A DNA stretch of 64,000 nt from Hypericum androsaemum (GCA_963995505.1 OZ023188.1:4030001-4094000); one strand, 5' to 3'. Counted from the stretch's first letter, positions 1 to 12,121 are shown. Numbers and translations: made by a program. Notes: generated from the sequence alone by a model not told the origin.

Positions 1-2060
1 ACTTGGATTGTGGAAGATGTTTGCTTAATTTTGGTTGGCTGGGATTATGATCTATTTTTCCCTTTCAGATTTAGTTGTAAAGAGTTTTAATTGATATCAT
101 TTTCTGAGAATGGTGAATGATTGGAAGGTTGACCAAGATGTGTTGGGTTGGGTTGTAGATTGAAAGAGATAGGTTGGGTTGGAGTTAAAGGAGAAATTTT
201 TAAAAAATTATAAATAAATAAGTGATTGAAATAGATATTTTATATCATGTCAATTTAGCATACCAACTGAGCAAAAATTTCCAAAGTGGCGTGCCAACTC
301 AGCAGCGAAACGACGTCATTTCTAGATTCGGAGTCATTTTTGGATCGGGACCCTTCCCGAGCCTTTGACGCAAAAAAAGTGAAATCACGAGTACCAAAAA
401 AGTCGTTTCCAGATCTTAGAATCACAAACAGACTTTTCTCTATATTTTTTAATCTATGTTGTCGGACTCTATTTAAAAATAACTCTTCCATCATAAATTT
501 GAGATTTAAGGATGAAGAGGCAAAGCTATGGATGCGACTAATTCTTCATCACTTGGATCTTGAGTCTGCTTAGGAAGTCAACATATGGGACATCTACTTG
601 GTTAACCATTGAGGTATTGGAGTTAACCCCTTGGCTAACATTTCTGGGCTTCTAAGTGTCAAAAATTGAAAAAAAAATATATTTATTTTATCTAAACCAC
701 AGTTCACGATTACTAAAGTAAAATTATTTATACTACAGAATATTAAAGTGCACTTTTTCTTAATAAAAATATATGCACCTTTTAAAAGGGAAAAAAAAGC
801 TGTGAAGGGTTACCTTTTAATGTAATGTGAATTAATAATAAATATGTATGTCATCTTACCCATAATATTTTAGTATTTTGGTGACACTTTATCAACTTCG
901 TTCCAAAATTGTTAGAATAACCAAAGAAAGAATCAATTTAGGTGACTGATCATTTTGAAAAAAGTGATTGTATTCATAAGCTTCTTTCAAAAGACGTCTA
1001 TCAGTCTGAAGCCCATTAAAGCCCATATTACTTACTTAGACCCAACCTGTAATGGTCTGAACTTTACACAATGGTGACAGATTGGGTTTGGAATTGGATG
1101 ACCCACGGACAGGATGAAAATTAGAAATAAAATGGAACTTGACAAATTTCTAGATAGAACTAAATAAATTGTCTTTGAAATTAGAGTAAGTCCCCATTTT
1201 TTATTCAGTTTATTTGTATCCACCAATATTCTTAAGTTGGCAATACACATGCTCTCCTTTTTTAATTAATTGGACTCTTCCCATATCCTAGTTTAGATAG
1301 TTGGATCTATATCTTACTCTCAACTTTACAAAATTTTCATCATCAGACCTATATCCTTAACTTCAGGATTTGCAGGGTATGTCCCGCGATGATTTTACTT
1401 TATAATAATTTTTTTTACATAAAATTTTAATTATATATATATATAATTTAAATAAATTTTAGACATTTCATACATTGCACATCAACATTTAAAAGAAAAT
1501 GCAAGTAACATCAAATTTTATAATTTAAGTTAATGATATAACATTTTTAAGTACATTAATAATTTAAAAAACGTAGAGAATCAAATTTCTAGTGTGTCTT
1601 CTTCAAATATCTTTTGGATTGGTTTGAACAAAGTAATGATACGTAAAATGAGCATTCTATTTATCTCAAATTTAGATATATACATTAATATATTATGGAT
1701 AAAAAGTTTAATTAGGATCTAAAAGTCCAGCTACAATAGGATCGAGAATAATATAGAAGAATAAAAGTAAAGTAGAAATTCATAAAATTTATTTCAGAAG
1801 TGAATCCATATCCAGAGTCCACCAATGCAAATGAGCGAGTCCAAGAACAGACGTGGCTGTTATTTAGAAAAAACGCAATTATTAATAATTGGTGCCGTAT
1901 TATATGGAACTTGGAAAACAAGATCAGGAAAGGAACCATGGAGAGGTTTTATTTCTACGGTTCACATATTTCCAGCCTGACGAGGCAGACTTTAAGGGAG
2001 AATAATAGCATGAGTAACGTATGGTGTGCGCCGAGAGTGGATTGGTTACGGAGTGAAAAA
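1..2060. other. Intergenic, AT-rich, no gene seen
   Basis: No convincing exon or RNA gene is visible. The open frames are short and lack protein-like composition. The sequence is AT-rich with several homopolymer runs and a short TA tract near 1430. Confidence 0.5.
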
Positions 2061-2094
2061 ATTATTCCGAACGGTTTGAAGTGAAGGGGGGCTC

Positions 2095-2350
2095 GCGCTG
2101 GCAAGCGTAGTTATATCATAATGGCAAGCGCAGTTATGTCATAATGACAATCGCAATTATATCATAATGGCATGTGTATTTGTGACAGCGGCAAGTCCGT
2201 TTATGATAATGGCGCGCGTGGCATTTTTCATTTTAGTCCCTATATTTTAATATTTTTGCAAAAAAGCCATACTGGCATGCACTGTTATGTGATACTAGCA
2301 TGCACTGTTATGTGATACTGGCATGCGCAATTATGTCATAATGGCATTTG
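2095..2350. repeat. Degenerate tandem repeat, about 25-30 bp unit
   Basis: A unit resembling TGGCAAGCGCAGTTATGTCA recurs about seven times with drift (GGCAAGCG, GGCATGTG, GGCATGCAC, GGCATGCGC, each followed by a TTATGT or TTATAT block). The motif ATTCCGAACGGTT occurs on both sides, near 2065 and near 2435. Confidence 0.6.
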
Positions 2351-2459
2351 TTTCAGGCCTGTGTTTGTGCATGGTTTTTATCATTTTGGTCCCCGTATTT
2401 TTGTATTTTTGCAAAAAAGCCCACGCGTGTCTTCATTCCGAACGGTTCGGAATCTAGGC

Positions 2460-3482
2460 ATTCCATACCCGTCTGCGCCGGTCCTTTACCTTCAAAAGGA
2501 AGAGGATTTCAAGTGAATTTTTTTTCAATCCGTATATTTTGTAGAAACCTCTTTGAAGACCAGCTCTTTAATGATATCTTTACATATTTGCACTCAATTT
2601 TTTTAAATAAATCAAATTCCTTGTATAAGAGTGATAATAGGTATGGTAGAGTAAGGATCCATAGAATCCAAACTCATAAATTAGATTTAGAGGTAGGATC
2701 TAAACCGTATCTTAGATCACGCGGTAAGGATCCTTACCTAGACCCCAAAATCTTCATGTTCTAAATCAATATGTATATCCTACTCATTGACTCATTGGCT
2801 TACAAAATAATAATAGCATTTCACCGTAAATCATTTAAAAAATACATTGACATCTACCTCTAGACATCTAATACTATAAAATGCTGATTTTTAATTTTAA
2901 ACTGAATATGAATAATCTTATCTTTTTTATTATGAGTGTCATATAAAATTTTAGCTTTTATGCAAAAAATGATATTTATATGTTAATGTAGATGTATCTA
3001 TATAGGATCTATTATAATAGTATCTGTTTGTGGGTCTACGAGTAAGGTTAGACCGTATTAAGAGTCTCGGTCTATGTGTACTGCCCCAACTTTAAAGGTT
3101 GGGCCATCCCTATGACCTACCTATACGCAACAACAAACTTTAAACTTTTTTGAAAGAAACTTTAAACTTGTGGAAGAGGGAAGTGCATGACCCACGGCCA
3201 CCCAGTGCCGGATATTTTTGCCATCCCAATCCTTGTACTTAACCAACTCCCATTGGTTTCACGTGAACCTTCATTAAACGGGTCCGTTGAATAAATAGCC
3301 GAGACACTATACCCCATGAGTCACCGCTCCCTCGGTACGGCCCCCTCGTGAAACAGTTGGATCCTGACGATGTCGTTCCGTATAAATTGTTGGGAAACTA
3401 TCAGCTTCTGCATCAAAGGACGGCCATCGCCGGAAAGCCTGGACGACAGCGTGATAGTTGAGTTACGATAAAAAAAATATTT
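2460..3482. other. Intergenic, no gene seen
   Basis: This stretch lies between the short tandem repeat and the first Mutator-like element. I see no supported gene in it. Confidence 0.4.
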
Positions 3483-3669
3483 GGGAAAAAAATTCACAAG
3501 TCCCTAAGTTTTAACATATTATACTCATAGATCCATTGCATAGTAAGTTGGTCCCCATGTTTTGAGAAATTGAACTCTTTAATCCCTGGCTTCAATTTTT
3601 TTTGTTGACAACCCAACTGAAATGACATTAGTGTCCCTAAATTATCAAGTTAAAAAATATATATATAAT

Positions 3670-3718
<49 letters not shown>

Positions 3719-4474
3719 TTCAACCCCTCATCTCCGTCTTCTCCTGGCTGCCCACCTAGCATTAAATAATCTTCCTCTACTCCTCCCCCTCGCATCTCTT
3801 CTCTCTCATGTCTCTTCTTCTAATACTTGGTCATCTTCGAGAGACAGAACATCCTTGTTTGAAGGATGAGAAGCAATGAGCTTGAAACTGAAGTGGGGTC
3901 TGAAGATTTAACCACCTTGGACGCATCATCGCCAATGACCCATGAATCCGATGTAGCGACAGGGCCCAATTATATGAACCCCACCTCCTCTTATACTGCA
4001 AAGGAGACTTTACAGGCAAGTCAAATATTAACTCCGCTTTTAGAAAAATTATTATTCTTGATTCTAGTTTGGAGTACATATGTTCGCCTCTTCTGCAGAA
4101 GAAATCGGCTACGACAAGTTTGATCGAACTGTCTAGTTTCAAGCAAGGGAGGTGGCTTTCCAGTACAAAGTCTAGGAGAACATGGATGAGGAGATCTTCT
4201 GCAGGAGCGCAAATCTATGAGCCAGGGAGGAGAGGAAGTAGAAGATAGAGTAAGGACAACAATGGTAGAAGATGGAGACGAGGGGGTGAAAGATTTTATT
4301 TTTTTTAACTTGATAATTTTATGGACACTAATGTCATTTCAGTTGGGTTGTCAATGAAAAATTGAAGCGAGAGATTAAAGGGTTCAATTTCTCAAAACAT
4401 AAGGACTAATTTATTATACAATAGATCTATGAGTACAATATATTAAAACTCAAGAACCTGTGAGTTTTTTTTCC
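3483..4474. mobile_element. Non-autonomous Mutator-like element (MULE) with long TIRs
   Basis: The ends are inverted copies of each other over roughly 170 bp (left about 3483-3655, right about 4310-4474), starting GGGAAAAAAATTCAC on the left and its diverged complement on the right. The perfect 9-bp duplication AAAATATTT flanks the element at 3474-3482 and 4475-4483, the size Mutator transposases make. No transposase is present. The interior holds a TA tract (about 3655-3713) and a coding-like stretch around 3860-4120 that I do not recognise. It may be captured host sequence. Confidence 0.85.
3655..3713. repeat. (TA)n microsatellite
   Basis: A run of TA/AT dinucleotides with few interruptions, inside the MULE next to its left terminal repeat. 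Confidence 0.9.
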
Positions 4475-4483
4475 AAAATATTT

Positions 4484-5700
4484 TAATTTCGATTTGTTTG
4501 TCTAAAAATGGTTAAATTATAATCTTGAAAAGGGCGACAATATAACCGGCGAAAAGGCTAATTAGTACAATTTTGCAAACGCCGTAACCATTATTTTCCC
4601 CTGAAAATCAAACATGTCGGTCAACGCATAATGCTAGTGACTATGCACCGGTTTGCGTTTTGCTATCAGAGCCGACTAATTATAACTATTAATTCAATTT
4701 TGAGTTAGATAAAATTTTAAAAGATGAAAAAATTCTCTCACAAGTATTTAATATTTTTGTATTTTCAATGACGTGAATTCCAAATCTGAATTAAATATAA
4801 ATTAGAATGATACTCTCACTAATTAAACTAAATAATTCTTTGCAAACTTTAAAACTAATTCAATTTTTATCATTTATGTGAAATCTTATATACAAAATCT
4901 TATTGGTAAAACAAATGGTTCGTATGGTAATAAATTTGTAGATCATGACAGGAAAAAAACATAGAGACACGACAAATGTATGACTTGCATTCATGTCTTT
5001 GAAAATAGTATACCATTTACCGCTATCAAAGCATCAAACAAATGCTAATTTATTAATTATACCCACAAAAAAGAAAGCAAAACGAGGAAGTAGGAACGGA
5101 ACTCAGGGGAAGTGTGCCACGTGGGGGTACATGTGGGCCCGTGGCATAATTAACCGACATAAATTATGATTTGATTTATTTAGTAATTGCGATTTGATTA
5201 TGTTTTAAATTTATGCTGCATTATAAAATGTTCATTTTGTGCATATTTTATTAAATTTGGTTGACAACTTTAATAAAGTTGCTCGTTACTTTGTTTTAGT
5301 GGCTTCCACCGGCTCTTGACTTGATAACGTTAGTTTTTTATATGATACCGGGACAATGGTTGAATGACTAATTCACGTAGTACTTTTTAAAATGTGACAT
5401 AATTTTCTAACTAATATTTAATATTCACATATTTTTAAAATTTTTAATTCGTGATTTTAAGACAAAACTATTCTTTCATCAACTGGTTATTTTACTATAA
5501 TCAAGATATTTCAAAGTTCAAACTATTAAAAAAATAACAGTAGTAATACTTCTTAGGAATTTGCTACCTTTTTAAAGTTTTACACACTCAAACTTATATT
5601 ATTCAACACATGGCATCTATCTGAATACAATTGGTTAAAAAAATCTTATTTTATACCAGTAATGCCAATGTGGACGGAAAGTAATAACGTTAGGTATACG
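4484..5700. other. Intergenic, no gene seen
   Basis: AT-rich DNA without a supported exon or RNA gene. Confidence 0.4.
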
Positions 5701-6069
5701 GTAACCTGACTGGAGGGACACTTGGGCTGGGGGACCACGGGTTTTTTTTTTCCTGAATGGTGTTTCTATTCACCATTTTTTGTGAAAAAAATGTCCGATT
5801 TGAAAGTATTGCGGGGACGGTGTCCACGTGGCACGGACGCCGAAAAAAGTCGGATCTTGGGCCAAGATCCGACTTTTTTTGTCGGATGACCAAGATCCGA
5901 CCGTTTTTGTCGGATGACCAAGATCCGACTTTTTCTGTCGGATCTTGGTCGATAATCCTATCCGCTATAAAGTGGATTTCCAAAGGATATCGAGATCCAA
6001 CGATAACAAGATCCAACAAAAAAAGTCAGATTTTGGTCGGTATAAACACCAAAATCTGACTTTTTCCGT

Positions 6070-6247
6070 CGCTCACACTCCCGTCCCCGACCTCGCCTTC
6101 CCGTCTGTCCCGCTCGCCTCGCCGCTCCCCGCTCCCTGCCCCCGCTCCCCGCTCCCCGCCCTCGCCCCCCGCCCCCGCTCCCCGCTACCCGCCCCCCGCC
6201 CCCGCCCCCCGCCCCCGCCCCCGCCCCCGCTCCCCGCCCCCCGCCCC
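6070..6247. repeat. C-rich CCCCG/CCCGC low-complexity tract
   Basis: Almost entirely C with periodic G (CCCCGCTCCCCGC-type units). The opposite strand is G-rich and has many runs of four or more G. Reading frames through it give Pro/Arg- or Gly-rich peptides that I treat as artefacts. Confidence 0.9.
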
Positions 6248-6420
6248 CTTGACCGAAAAATGGTACGACCAGTTTGACCGAAAGATGGTCCGACCAGTTT
6301 GACCGAAAGATGGTCCGACCGGTTTGACCGAAAGATTCGGTCTGACCGGTTTGACCGAAATATGGTCCGGCCGGCCAGTTTGACCAAAATAAGGTCTAAG
6401 TGGTTTGACCGTTAAACAAT
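6248..6420. repeat. Tandem repeat, about 24-bp unit, TTGACCGAAAGATGGTCCGA
   Basis: At least five units with small changes follow directly after the C-rich tract. A related CCGACCGACCCGACC-type array occurs near the other end of the same element at about 7760-7885, so the subterminal regions share composition. Confidence 0.85.
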
Positions 6421-6574
6421 GTGACCGTAATATGGTCTGTAATAACGCTATTTTAATTAATTTTTTGATTAATGTTCTAATTGTTCAATGTTTAACATTG
6501 TTGGATTTGCTAAGTTTGTTAATATATTGGTAAGTTAATATAATGTTCTAATATGTCTATTGTGTTGTTTAGAT

Positions 6575-7085
6575 ATGGATGCACAGCCATACGGGCATCT
6601 TCTAGGGAATGGAGGGCCCTTAGATACGTCGGTATTAGTGCACCAGGATGTGCACCGTTCTCAGGACGTGTGGAACCGTGAGGTTCGTGAAGGGATTAAC
6701 GATAATCAGGACACATTGTTGAAGATACACCGATGGAAATGGACGGTGTCTCATGTGCAGAACGAGGCCTTTATAGCCTATATGAAGGAGGCAGGTTTCT
6801 GGGATGTGTGGTGTATTGGCTGGGTCGTTCTCGAAACAGCATTTGTTACAGCCTTGGTGGAGCGGTGGCGGCCCGAGACCCATACGTTCCATATGGCTGT
6901 GGGTGAGATGACAGTTACTCTTCAGGACATTGCTGTGTTGTTCGGGCTTCCTATCGATGGTCACCCAGTAACAGGGTTGCAGACACCTCCTGATTGGCAC
7001 GAGTTCTGCGTACGCCTATTTGGCAGTAACCCGGCAGATACCCCTGGAATGGTTTGGAAAAACCAAATTGCCCTTAAATGGTTCG
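6575..7085 (+). pseudogene. Plant mobile domain (PMD) protein fragment
   Basis: The frame starts at ATG 6575 and gives a peptide typical of the PMD family, the domain found in MAIL/MAIN proteins and in many plant transposons. It includes an alternating hydrophobic stretch with VWCIGWVVLETAFVTALVERW, the TFHMAVGEMTVTLQDIAVLF block and the GLPIDGHPVTG turn, the most conserved part of the family. Homology stops near 7080, where the sequence runs tail-to-tail into a mudrA-like fragment on the other strand. The rest of the open frame (to 7174) is antisense of that fragment. Family members are usually several hundred residues long, so this is about one third of a gene. PMD genes are known passengers of Mutator elements, which fits its place between inverted arms. 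Confidence 0.75.
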
Positions 7086-7575
7086 AGGACCCGTCTTCAC
7101 GATCAAAATTGTATGTGGCATATGGACCCGTCTCTCTAGGATCATTTTCAAACCAATCAAATATTGGTTCATGAGCAACATCTATCCCCGTTGACGTACC
7201 AGCTTCAACGACAAACGGGTTGTAATTATTAACCCTCTTTTCCACAATGATTGTAAGCTTAATCTCCTTCACCATTGGTCCAAAGAAGTTAATCATGGTC
7301 TCCAGCATTATCCTAACATCTTCATCGTCGTTAATAAACATTGGACCAAATTGTCCTCTTCCAAATGGACATCTAAATATCAATGGCCCAAATTCTTCAT
7401 TTGGACCTATTGGGATCTTTTCGTTAACTTTTTTCCGCAAGATATTGTATCTAACAAATGCTGCATGAAACTTCAACTTCTCTTTCCCACCACCTTGGTT
7501 ATCAAAACTGGTTTCATTGTTGTTGAAAATTACTCCATCGTATTTCAACTTTATTCTTATAACCCGGTTAGCCAT
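7080..7575 (-). pseudogene. MULE transposase (mudrA-like) N-terminal fragment
   Basis: The frame starts at ATG 7575 on the minus strand. It has the look of the N-terminal part of plant mudrA proteins: a short basic start (RVIRIKLKYDGVIF), a charged hydrophobic segment, then an acidic spacer before the region where the MuDR DNA-binding domain, the DDE catalytic domain and the SWIM zinc finger should follow. None of these is present. The sequence ends at the junction with the PMD fragment near 7080. What follows in frame to 6961 is only antisense of PMD. I assign it from its composition and position between MULE-like arms, not from a catalytic motif, so an unrelated plant transposon protein remains possible. 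Confidence 0.55.
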
Positions 7576-7759
7576 TATGCAATTCTATATTAGCAACACA
7601 AAACATAATTTATATTAACGAAAATATCATATAAACATACATTCTTCTCCATAAATTTTTTGGTCCGACCACCTTAAGAACCAGATGAAATTTAATCGGA
7701 CTGGCAGGGTGGTCACTTTTTGTACTCTACCATCCGGAATTTACCAAGAAAAAATTCAC

Positions 7760-7885
7760 AATCTGACCGGTCGTTCCGGTCGGATTGGTCAGACTAACCA
7801 GACCGATCCGACCGACCAAACCGGTCCGACCGACCCGACCAGTCCGACCGACCCGACCGGTCCGACTGATTAAACCGGTCTGGCC
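7760..7885. repeat. Tandem CCGACCGACC / CCGGTCCGAC array
   Basis: Short units built from GACCGGTCCGACC recur about ten times. They resemble the array at 6248-6420 near the other end of the same element. Confidence 0.8.
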
Positions 7886-7914
7886 ATTGGGGTTGGTCAG
7901 TTTATAAAATCCGC

Positions 7915-8146
7915 ACACCCACAAAATTTTAAACAATCAGATATCACACTCAAAAAATAGAAGGAATTAATAATTTCAAAGCTAAAATATACTAATTATT
8001 TTTAATTAATGAACAAACTCTACATATATACACCCACAAAATTTTAAACAATCAGATATCACACTCAAAAAATAGAAGGAATTAATAATTTCAAAGCTAA
8101 AATATACTAATTATTTTTAATTAATGAACAAACTCTACATATATAC
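7915..8146 (+). repeat. Two-copy direct tandem repeat, 115-bp unit
   Basis: The segment beginning ACACCCACAAAATTTTAAAC at 7915 is repeated almost exactly from 8030, with an offset of 115 bp. It lies within the PMD-bearing element. Confidence 0.95.
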
Positions 8147-8649
8147 CAAAATATTAAAGTAAATTAATTTACCTGGTTTTGGGCAGGGTCTTCTATGGTA
8201 TGCAGGACGTCTTCGTATGGATGACAAAAGGCTTCTGCGAGGTATCCATTATATAGGCCATATGATCGACCAAGATCCGACCAAAAAAGTCAGATCTTGG
8301 ACCAATATGATATATTCGAGAAAAAATGTCGGATCTTGGTCATATCCGAAATCTCCTATTCAGATTTCGGATATGGTTTATCGACCAAGATCCAACAAAA
8401 ACGGTCGGATCTTGGACCAAGATCCGACTTTTTTTGTCGGATATATCATCCGACTAAAAAAGTCGGATCTTGGTCATCCGACAAAAAAAGTCGGATCTTG
8501 GTCCAAGATCTGACTTTTTTCGGCGTCCGTGCCACGTGGACACCGTCCCCGCAATACTTTCAAATCGGACGCTTTTTTCACAAAAAATGGTGAATAGTAA
8601 CACCACTCAGAAAAAAAACCCACCGCGGGTAACACTTGTGCCAGCTTAC

Positions 8650-10290
8650 TGACTTCTGTTGATTTAGTCCGGTCTTGTCCGGGCCCCTACAAGATTACCG
8701 ACTGTCATAATCCATCTCAACATAAATCACGAAATAAATAAATAATTTTTTTTATTTACACTCAACCTAATCCAATTATATATTTTCGATCCACTATTAC
8801 AATTCACCCAACTTAGATCACAGAATAAATAATTAATTTTTCTCTCATCCACGTACAAATATTACTTATACGAATTGTCATAGAAAATGTAAAAATTAAA
8901 TTTTATACGAATTAAAAATATTAGACTCAATTTATAGAAAATTAAAAAATACAAATTTTATATTTTATCAAATAATATTGTGACAAGTATAACTAAAATA
9001 GATTGAAAAATAAAAATATATATTTTATTGGCCAGCCCTGGGCCGCGTGTCATACAATCCCTGCCACAGCCCGAGCGACCCTTAACATTTAGTTTACATT
9101 TTTTTAATTTTTGTCTTATTATGTTGGGGCATAGCCTAATTGAACTAATATCCTTCTAAAATAAACTAATTAAACTAATATCTTTTTCTACTCCCGTGTT
9201 TTAGAAAATTAGTATTTCAATTGTATTTTTTTTATTCAAAACTTTCACTACGAAATTTGCTAATAAAAATTTAAGTTGTTTAGTATTCAAATCGAATCTA
9301 ATTCATAATTAAACAAACAGTACTTGTTTCCAGAAATTCTCTTGAGAGATAAATGGTACTTGGTATATAAATAAATTTTATGAAAGAAATAGACTTATTA
9401 CAAATTAGACATCATCATGCAAACATGTGATTTTTTAAAGGTAAATACGTACATTAATTATGAATGTCCGTCAAAAATTTTAATTCTACCTTTAATTACA
9501 TTTTTCCGATTAAAATGTAACTGATATTTGATTATTCATTAGAATTATCGGACAATGTCGCAAATCTCTCCATTCTAAATGTTACCACTACTGAATTTCT
9601 GGTGACTGAAGAGAAGACCATAAGATAGTGAACTAATAAGAATTAGTTCAAATGTAAGACTTAGATTTAATTTAAAAAAATTTTGCACGTGCAACCATCA
9701 AACCAGAGACCAAAGCAGGCCTCGAAGATTTCGATTTAGATTTTTTTAGATCTTTATATTGATATACTAGTTCTGGGGTCGAATCCCGGGCAACTCTTTC
9801 TAATTAGCCTATTGAAATCCTATGTGGTTGGAAAACCAGAACTATAATATTTTCAAGCCACGCAAGCGGACAAACCAGCAACATACGATAGGGGAGGTTG
9901 AAATCAACTCTATCAATGAGTTGGCTTTACCTTTTTTTAAAGGTATGTATGTGCGTATTTCTTCTTTTCGCCCAATTTACCAAGGAATCTTTTGGTTCCG
10001 TCAAGATATGATATAGTAATTATATCATTTTAGCAATTGAAATTTTTTTTTGCCTAAAACAATCAATATAATTTTGGGTGATAAAAAAATAGAAAATTTT
10101 ACAGAGAAATGAAAGAAAGGGCAAAAGAAAGAGAGAAAAACACACCACTGATATGGGATTCCAATATATATGTAAGGTCTATGACTATGAATCGTCTCAT
10201 AATCATCAAAACTAATGTAATAAAGCATCAATACTACTTGATATAAAATTTCATGCAAATTTAACGAATCTATTTGTTTATAGATTCTAG
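8650..10290. other. Intergenic, AT-rich, no gene seen
   Basis: No gene is supported. A motif at about 9770-9795 (GGTCGAATCCCGGG) resembles a tRNA B box, but no tRNA fold surrounds it. Confidence 0.4.
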
Positions 10291-10640
10291 AACAAAAAAA
10301 TCAAGAGCCTGAAGCCAATAAAGACTAAAAAAATGAACTCGAGAACAAATAGAAGTAAAAGCTCTTTGGTAAAATAAAGATCTAAGCATGAATCAAAAGG
10401 CGATGGGAACGATGGAACCTATAAATACATATGATTCTATTGAAAATGAATCTGAATAATTTATTAAGCAGAATGGCGAAAGAAACCGGAAGACAATTTA
10501 TTTATTCTGAGAGGTCATGAATTAACGTATAAATCCTCCAAACCAGAATAAAATATTTAAAGAGTCAATATTCGCCCGCGAAAGTTTATTGTTCTTGCAA
10601 GAACAACAAAAAGAAATCCTCTCTATGAAATAGGAAATCA
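10290..10640. other. Possible plastid-derived segment (NUPT)
   Basis: The wording and composition of this stretch (for example AAGGCGATGGGAACGATGG, and the later ATTCGCCCGCGAAAG) remind me of plastid group II intron or spacer DNA and differ from the AT-rich flanks. I cannot place it on a plastid gene from memory, so this is a weak call. Confidence 0.3.
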
Positions 10641-11095
10641 TTCTTCAATTTGAATTAGGGATTCTGTGGGCAAAACAAGAATAAGTTTTAATATTGTTTC
10701 TAGAATCTTTAAGATGATTTCCTTTTTTACTTTCGGCCTCTCTGTTTTTGGGTTAATTTTCCAAAAGGGGTTTATTTTCCCGACAATTTCCTGAATGGGG
10801 TTGTCAGGGGATATTTTTCTTGTCTGGGGTCGAGCCAGAAACTGCTCAGCAGGGAGCGTTTTCCCTTCGCACGAAACCGCTGCTCGGGCAGCATTTTCGA
10901 ATGAAATCGCTCCAACTGGAGAGCGTTTTTGTTTTGCCAAAAACTGCTCCACCGGGAGCATTTTTTGTTTTGCCAAAAAATGCTCCGCCAGGAACGTTTT
11001 TGTGTTGTCATCGAAAAAAAATTAGCTGCAGTGAGCAAGGGGGAGAAAATCTAAATAAAAACACACAATGACTCTTGTTCGGAAAATTACAGAAT

Positions 11096-11255
11096 TTTTT
11101 TTTGCCAAAAACCGCTCCACCGGGAGCTTTTTTGTTTTGCCAAAAACCGCTCCGCCGGGAGCATTTTCTTTTTTGCCAAAAATCGCTCCGCCGGGAGCGT
11201 TTTCTTTTTTGCCATAAATCGCTCCGCCGGGAGCATTTTCTTTTTTTACCAATTT
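11096..11255. repeat. Four-unit tandem hairpin array
   Basis: Units of about 40-43 bp each consist of TTTTTTGCCAAAAA followed by CGCTCCGCCGGGAGC. The GC part is an inverted repeat with a five-base stem, so each unit can form a hairpin in either strand. Confidence 0.9.
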
Positions 11256-11436
11256 AATTGTCCCATTTAAACCAGAACCCGATCTTAACTATTATACAAC
11301 TTGTTTATTAAAAATAAAGATGAAGTAATATTTATTAAAAATAATAATATTTTGGAATTCCCTTTGATAAGGTTGCAATGAAAAAGTAACTCCAAATAAA
11401 AAATTCTATCTTGAAGTTAATATGAACAACTAATTT

Positions 11437-12030
11437 CGTAATATAATACACCTAGCTAAATACAAAAAAAATAAAGACTTATTTCATAAATACATATTTC
11501 ATAAGTACATATTTATTTAATAAATAATATATATTTCATAAATATATTTATGAAATACATATTTATTTAAAAATAATATATTTCATAAATATGTATTTCA
11601 TAAATACGTATTTATTTAATAAATAATATATTACATAAATATAAATATATATAATATACATAAATAATAATATATTACATAAATATGTATTTCATAAATA
11701 CATATTTATGTAATAAAAAATATTACATAAATATGTATTTATGTAATAAATATTATTTTATATAAATATGTATTTATTTAAAAAATAATATATTTCATAT
11801 ATGTATTTCATAATGATATGTATTTCATAAATACGTATTTCATAAATATGTATTTATTAAATAAATATTTATTTATTTAATAAATAACATATTTCATAAA
11901 TACGTATTTATTTAATAAATATTTATTTATTTAATAAATAATGTATTACATATTATATAGAACCCTTATTTATGTAATATATTACATATTTCATAGAAAT
12001 TGTATATATGTAATATATTATTTATTACAA
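11437..12030. repeat. AT-rich repeat region built on TTTCATAAATA / TTTATTTAATAAATA
   Basis: Short units of ATTTCATAAATA and TATTTATTTAATAAATA alternate throughout the centre of the hairpin-array element. There is no coding potential. Confidence 0.9.
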
Positions 12031-12045
12031 AGTTATAAGTCAATA

Positions 12046-12121
12046 GGCTCTTGTAGATTGGTTGGTTAGAGTGCTTATTTAAAATTGTGGAGGTCTTCGG
12101 TTCGATTCCAAACAAGAGCCA
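12046..12121 (+). pseudogene. Degenerate tRNA-like sequence
   Basis: GGCTCTTG at the 5' end pairs with CAAGAGCC at the 3' end, a 7-8 bp acceptor-like stem. Between them are a D-arm-like TTGGTTGGTTAGAG and a perfect B-box-like GGTTCGATTCC (12099-12109). The length is that of a tRNA. The D and anticodon stems are badly paired, so this is a tRNA relic or a tRNA-derived promoter region, not a working tRNA gene. Confidence 0.55.

Larger units (their letters stand above)
5701..8649. mobile_element. Large Mutator-like element with PMD and mudrA fragments
   Basis: Long inverted arms enclose about 3 kb. The block at about 5745-5880 (CACCATTTTTTGTGAAAAAA, then a GGGGACGGTGTCCACGTGGC stretch) recurs in reverse complement at about 8500-8610. 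Each arm is filled with copies of a short palindrome built from AAGATCCGAC and GTCGGATCTT, so an arm can also fold on itself. The outer ends read GTAACCTG on the left and, complemented, GTAAGCTG on the right. I found no clean TSD, so the limits are approximate. Inside are a plant mobile domain fragment (+), a mudrA N-terminal fragment (-), a C-rich tract and tandem repeats. Both genes are truncated, so the copy cannot be autonomous. Confidence 0.75.

Noticed and set aside
6073..6387. Gly/Arg-rich or Pro-rich proteins over 6073-6387
   Set aside because: They come from the CCCCG tract and the 24-bp tandem repeat inside the transposon.
9765..9800. tRNA gene suggested by GGTCGAATCCCGGG
   Set aside because: No acceptor stem, D-arm or anticodon arm could be found around the motif.
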